Assembly: GCF_001949145.1 (NCBI RefSeq)
Contig: NW_019091362.1
Span: forward strand, 4,391,761 to 4,455,760
Length of the DNA: 64,000 bases
Direction: 5' to 3'
From: Acanthaster planci
Lineage: Eukaryota > Echinodermata > Asteroidea > Valvatida > Acanthasteridae
How positions within the stretch are numbered: the first letter of the stretch is position 1; every line of letters begins with the position of its first letter. Positions 61,193 through 64,000 of the stretch are shown in pieces. Under the pieces are notes generated by a model. It was not told the DNA's origin and did no database searches. It worked only from the letters and a program-made list of their open reading frames with translations. Made by a program: the position numbers and the translations under genes.

Positions 61193-61295
61193 ATGCCCTC
61201 CGACAAGACAATGCCTTTTTGTACTGAAGGGACTTTGATGCGCCTTAATGTATGCACGGCACTCTTCTTCCTGTTACTATGCGTTTGCCATACAG
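61193..61295 (+). CDS. first coding exon of a secreted or membrane protein (partial gene)
   Basis: Two in-frame ATGs (61193 and 61238) lead into MRLNVCTALFFLLLCVCHT, a typical signal peptide with a short basic start and a hydrophobic core. The exon ends in phase 1 at a consensus donor (acag/gtgagt), the usual arrangement where a signal-peptide exon joins extracellular-domain exons. No convincing second exon lies in the remaining 2.7 kb, so the gene probably continues beyond the window. The function cannot be told. Confidence 0.55.
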
Positions 61296-62970
61296 GTGAG
61301 TAAAAGTTGCCTCCGCCCTTTTCCCTCCCATTGTTTATCAAATATTATTTACTCTTATTTTAAGTTCAGTATTTGTGTATTTGCATTTATACTGTTACGT
61401 GGGATAATGTAGACCAAACTTCATTTACCATGATACAATTGAATTGTTTTTAGTATACTTTGAATGTGGAAATTTACAAGAACTGACATAGAATAGTTTT
61501 GAAATGGTATTGTTGGTTCGGGATTCGAGAGCCCACGGAACGTGAGACTCTGTCGTCAGCGACGTTAAGCCTGATCGGTTTCATACAAAGTGCAACATTC
61601 TGGCCCACCTCACTTTGACACATATTCACGCTCTTACAGTGGGCCGTTAAACAATCGCCATTATCTTTGAGTTCACTGTAAGTCTTCATCTCTTACCTTT
61701 AAGCTTTTCAAAAAGCGATTTCACAAAAACCGAAAAAGATTCATTTCTTGTATTTTTTCCAAAGATTAACAGCCAACAATTTAATACAGTGATTTTTTGC
61801 TTTTCATTTCGCGCATTTAGAAGAAGTTTCAATCCAACTCTTTGCGGAGTTTCCGCATTGCGATCAGGCAAAGGCCTGCTCGAGATAAAGATTTTCAGTA
61901 AAAGAGTGAAACAAGCCCGGCCCCTCGTTTGCTTGCCAAAGAATTACATGCGTCCTGAAACAAAATGGAATGGCCAAGGTAATCCTCTGCGTGCCAAGCT
62001 TTTCCCAGAGCGGAAGTCGCGGTGGTACACTTTTCCCCAGAGAGTCTGACACGTAAGTGCAAAGTCGTCGCCAATTATTATTTGGATGCAAAACTGTAAA
62101 ATGGATCCAATTTTTTTTTACCCAATATCCCCCAAGGGCGCGGCTTGCGAAGCAAATTTTGTATGCGAACTCAAAACTGTTTGTAGACCATTACTCCAAA
62201 TTACCGACTCTAGAATTATTGCAAAAGTATTTTAAAAAAACACAGAGAAGTTAAGTCCTAATCAAAATTCTATTGGACAAAGAAACTAACTAAAGTGGAA
62301 TTTGATTGATAATCAGTTTCAGATGTCAACGCAGTGTTTTTTAAGGCTTTTTTTATTTTTTCTGTTTGTTTGGGTTTGCTTGAATTTTTTGCTTCTGTTT
62401 AGTGTTAAATTGCGATGAAATAAAAATAATACAATATTGCTTTTAGTTGTCATACAATCTGTTCTTACCAAGCCCTATCAAGCTCGTCGAATGCACGGCC
62501 AGATGATTTCCAGATATATTATTTGCTGTGGGATAGGGGGACAGAGCCCGTGCCAGGCAGCACTTAGTAAATGTCAAAGTAAGGAATTGTTTGACCCATT
62601 TTAAAGTTAGGAGAAGGATGTGACAAGAGACCCAATTCATGTATACTCATGTACCAAACGCTTGTGAACTTGGGAAATGGAATCGGTGTACCGGTGGCTG
62701 CACAGGGGCCAGAAACCATCCCTACGAGTGTGTGAGCAAATTAGTAGCGGAAGGCTTGCAAATATACACGCGCCGCTGGGACCATACCTGCTGGCAAACA
62801 TTGTCTCGAATAATATGCTCTTGATTTCTGAGTGAACCCTAGGATTTACTCCGGCAAATGAGTTCATAACGTCCCTCCCGAGTATAGACCTAAGCACCTG
62901 TCTCCTCGGGTTATCGGCCTACTTTTGGGTTGAAATCCCGACTATGGGATAGTTTATAGGTTACGCACAT
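61296..62970. other. probable first intron of gene 3
   Basis: AT-rich sequence without a convincing exon. An acceptor-like ttttgcttttcatttcgcgcatttag near 61820 opens a phase-compatible frame, but it runs into a stop with no donor. Confidence 0.4.
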
Positions 62971-63167
62971 AAGTGGCGTATCCGGGGGGGGCTGAAGGCA
63001 CGTGCCCCCCCCCTACAAATTCCCGGTGCCCCCCAGGTGCCCCCCAACTGAAACAAAACGGATACTGAACAAGGCTAACAAACACTACAAAATGAAAGCT
63101 GGTGCCCCCATAAGATGCTGGTGCCCCTTTGTTGCCCCCATGCATTAAAATCCTAGCTACGCGACTG
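62971..63167. mobile_element. small hAT-like MITE (197 bp)
   Basis: The left end reads AAGTGGCGTA; the right end in reverse complement reads CAGTCGCGTAG, matching the CAGTGGCGTAG-type hAT terminus. Flanking 8-mers are acgcacat (62963-62970) and acgcacac (63168-63175), a target-site duplication with one mismatch. The interior is dominated by repeated gtgcccc words. Confidence 0.82.
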
Positions 63168-64000
63168 ACGCACACGGAGTATTTCGATGAATATAAAGCG
63201 CTAAATGGAAACTGAAACAGATAAAAATACAAATGGTACATTTTATTTTTAATGGTTATGACTCCAACGTCTAATGGTACAGAATGAGGTACAGAATGAG
63301 GTTGTGATACAGGCAAAATGTCGTAATTTCAACATCACCACATGTATTCGTTCCTCTGTGTGGGCGATTCTCCAGAGGGGAATCCGACCGAGGTGCAGTA
63401 TATTCTTTTAAGGGGCACAAAAAACAACTGAGCAGTGACTAACTTGTTTAAGACGACGCTTACACGGAGGTGGCAAAACACTCTTGCACGCATGAATGTC
63501 TAAGATGCGTATGCGTTTTGGCAAATTACAGTACCCTCTATAGAGGCTCTGCATGGTAGCCATCTTGCAGGGCAATTCCGTTCCACAGGGGAATCTCCTT
63601 TGTGCATAAACGATGTGAAAAAAGCACTGGCCTGCAAGATGGCGATCAAGCAAACCCTCTACTGATTGAAAAGGTGTATAACGCGCATGAACCACATGTT
63701 CACGAGCGTGGTTTCGGCATGCACGGTAAATGGCTTCTAAATTTTGTAAAGAGATAATACTCTGAGAGTTGTGTACATTGCAAAATTCAAAAAGGGAGGG
63801 ACATCCCAAGCGGGTGCGTGTGGTGGTAGAGGGCAAGAAAGACTTCCACTGGGAGGACATATTCCCTCCAGCCCCACAGTTACGTGACTACCGGCGGTTT
63901 CGTCTGGTACATCCACCCACCAACTATGCACACGCGCTATAACACCCGTGCTGACCTGACCCAGTTCTTGGCAATTCTGGAGTTCTGTCTATTTAGTGAC
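63168..64000. other. end of window, no exon seen
   Basis: It contains a 13-bp inverted pair, GCCATCTTGCAGG at 63559-63571 and its reverse complement at 63631-63643. Both contain the YY1-like core CAAGATGGC. No coding exon is recognised. Confidence 0.5.

Noticed and set aside
61820-61890. Second exon of the signal-peptide gene
   Set aside because: A plausible acceptor and phase exist, but the frame meets a stop with no donor and no recognisable domain.

Overview
The window looks like animal nuclear DNA from a marine invertebrate. It has small spliced exons with GT/AG boundaries, long introns, several families of non-autonomous DNA transposons, one tRNA-derived SINE-like unit and three runs of N. 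The most visible repeat is the self-complementary hexamer TACATG/CATGTA, often joined to ACCGGT. This character and the Rabin8-type gene would fit an echinoderm or a lancelet, but I cannot name the species.

Gene 1 (2271-26589, minus strand, ten coding exons, 583 aa) is the main result. Exons 1-8 encode an N-terminal region whose best part (residues 162-292) resembles the N-terminal armadillo-like region of the deubiquitinases USP9X/USP24. Exon 9 then runs, in phase, into a Ser-rich linker and a complete RING-CH (MARCH-type) zinc finger, and exon 10 adds one transmembrane helix and a stop. There is no deubiquitinase domain, so the model is a deubiquitinase-type scaffold joined to a membrane E3 ligase. 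I know of no described protein with this arrangement.

Gene 2 (35557-46433, minus strand, eight coding exons, 401 aa) is a complete Rabin8/GRAB (RAB3IP/RAB3IL1) homologue. It has the Sec2-type coiled coil that activates Rab8 and a conserved C-terminal module. All junction phases agree.

Gene 3 (61193 onward, plus strand) is seen only as a first coding exon with a signal peptide and a phase-1 donor; the rest probably lies beyond the window.

Region by region: 1-2270 is 3' flank of gene 1. 2271-26589 is gene 1, whose 13.9-kb first intron is packed with TACATG repeats, two MITEs of one family, a hAT-like element, a foldback element and an assembly gap. 26590-35556 is intergenic and carries an imperfect palindrome of about 0.8 kb. 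35557-46433 is gene 2, with a pogo/Tigger-like element beside an acceptor and a second gap. 46434-55157 is upstream of gene 2, again TACATG-rich up to about 53 kb. 55158-56097 is a gap with promoter-like sequence beside it. 56098-64000 is nearly free of TACATG repeats and holds GC-rich patches, the signal-peptide exon and a small hAT-like MITE.

Genes 1 and 2 are not obviously one pathway, but both concern membrane traffic or membrane-protein turnover. All family assignments come from reading translations and recalled family features; no search was run.
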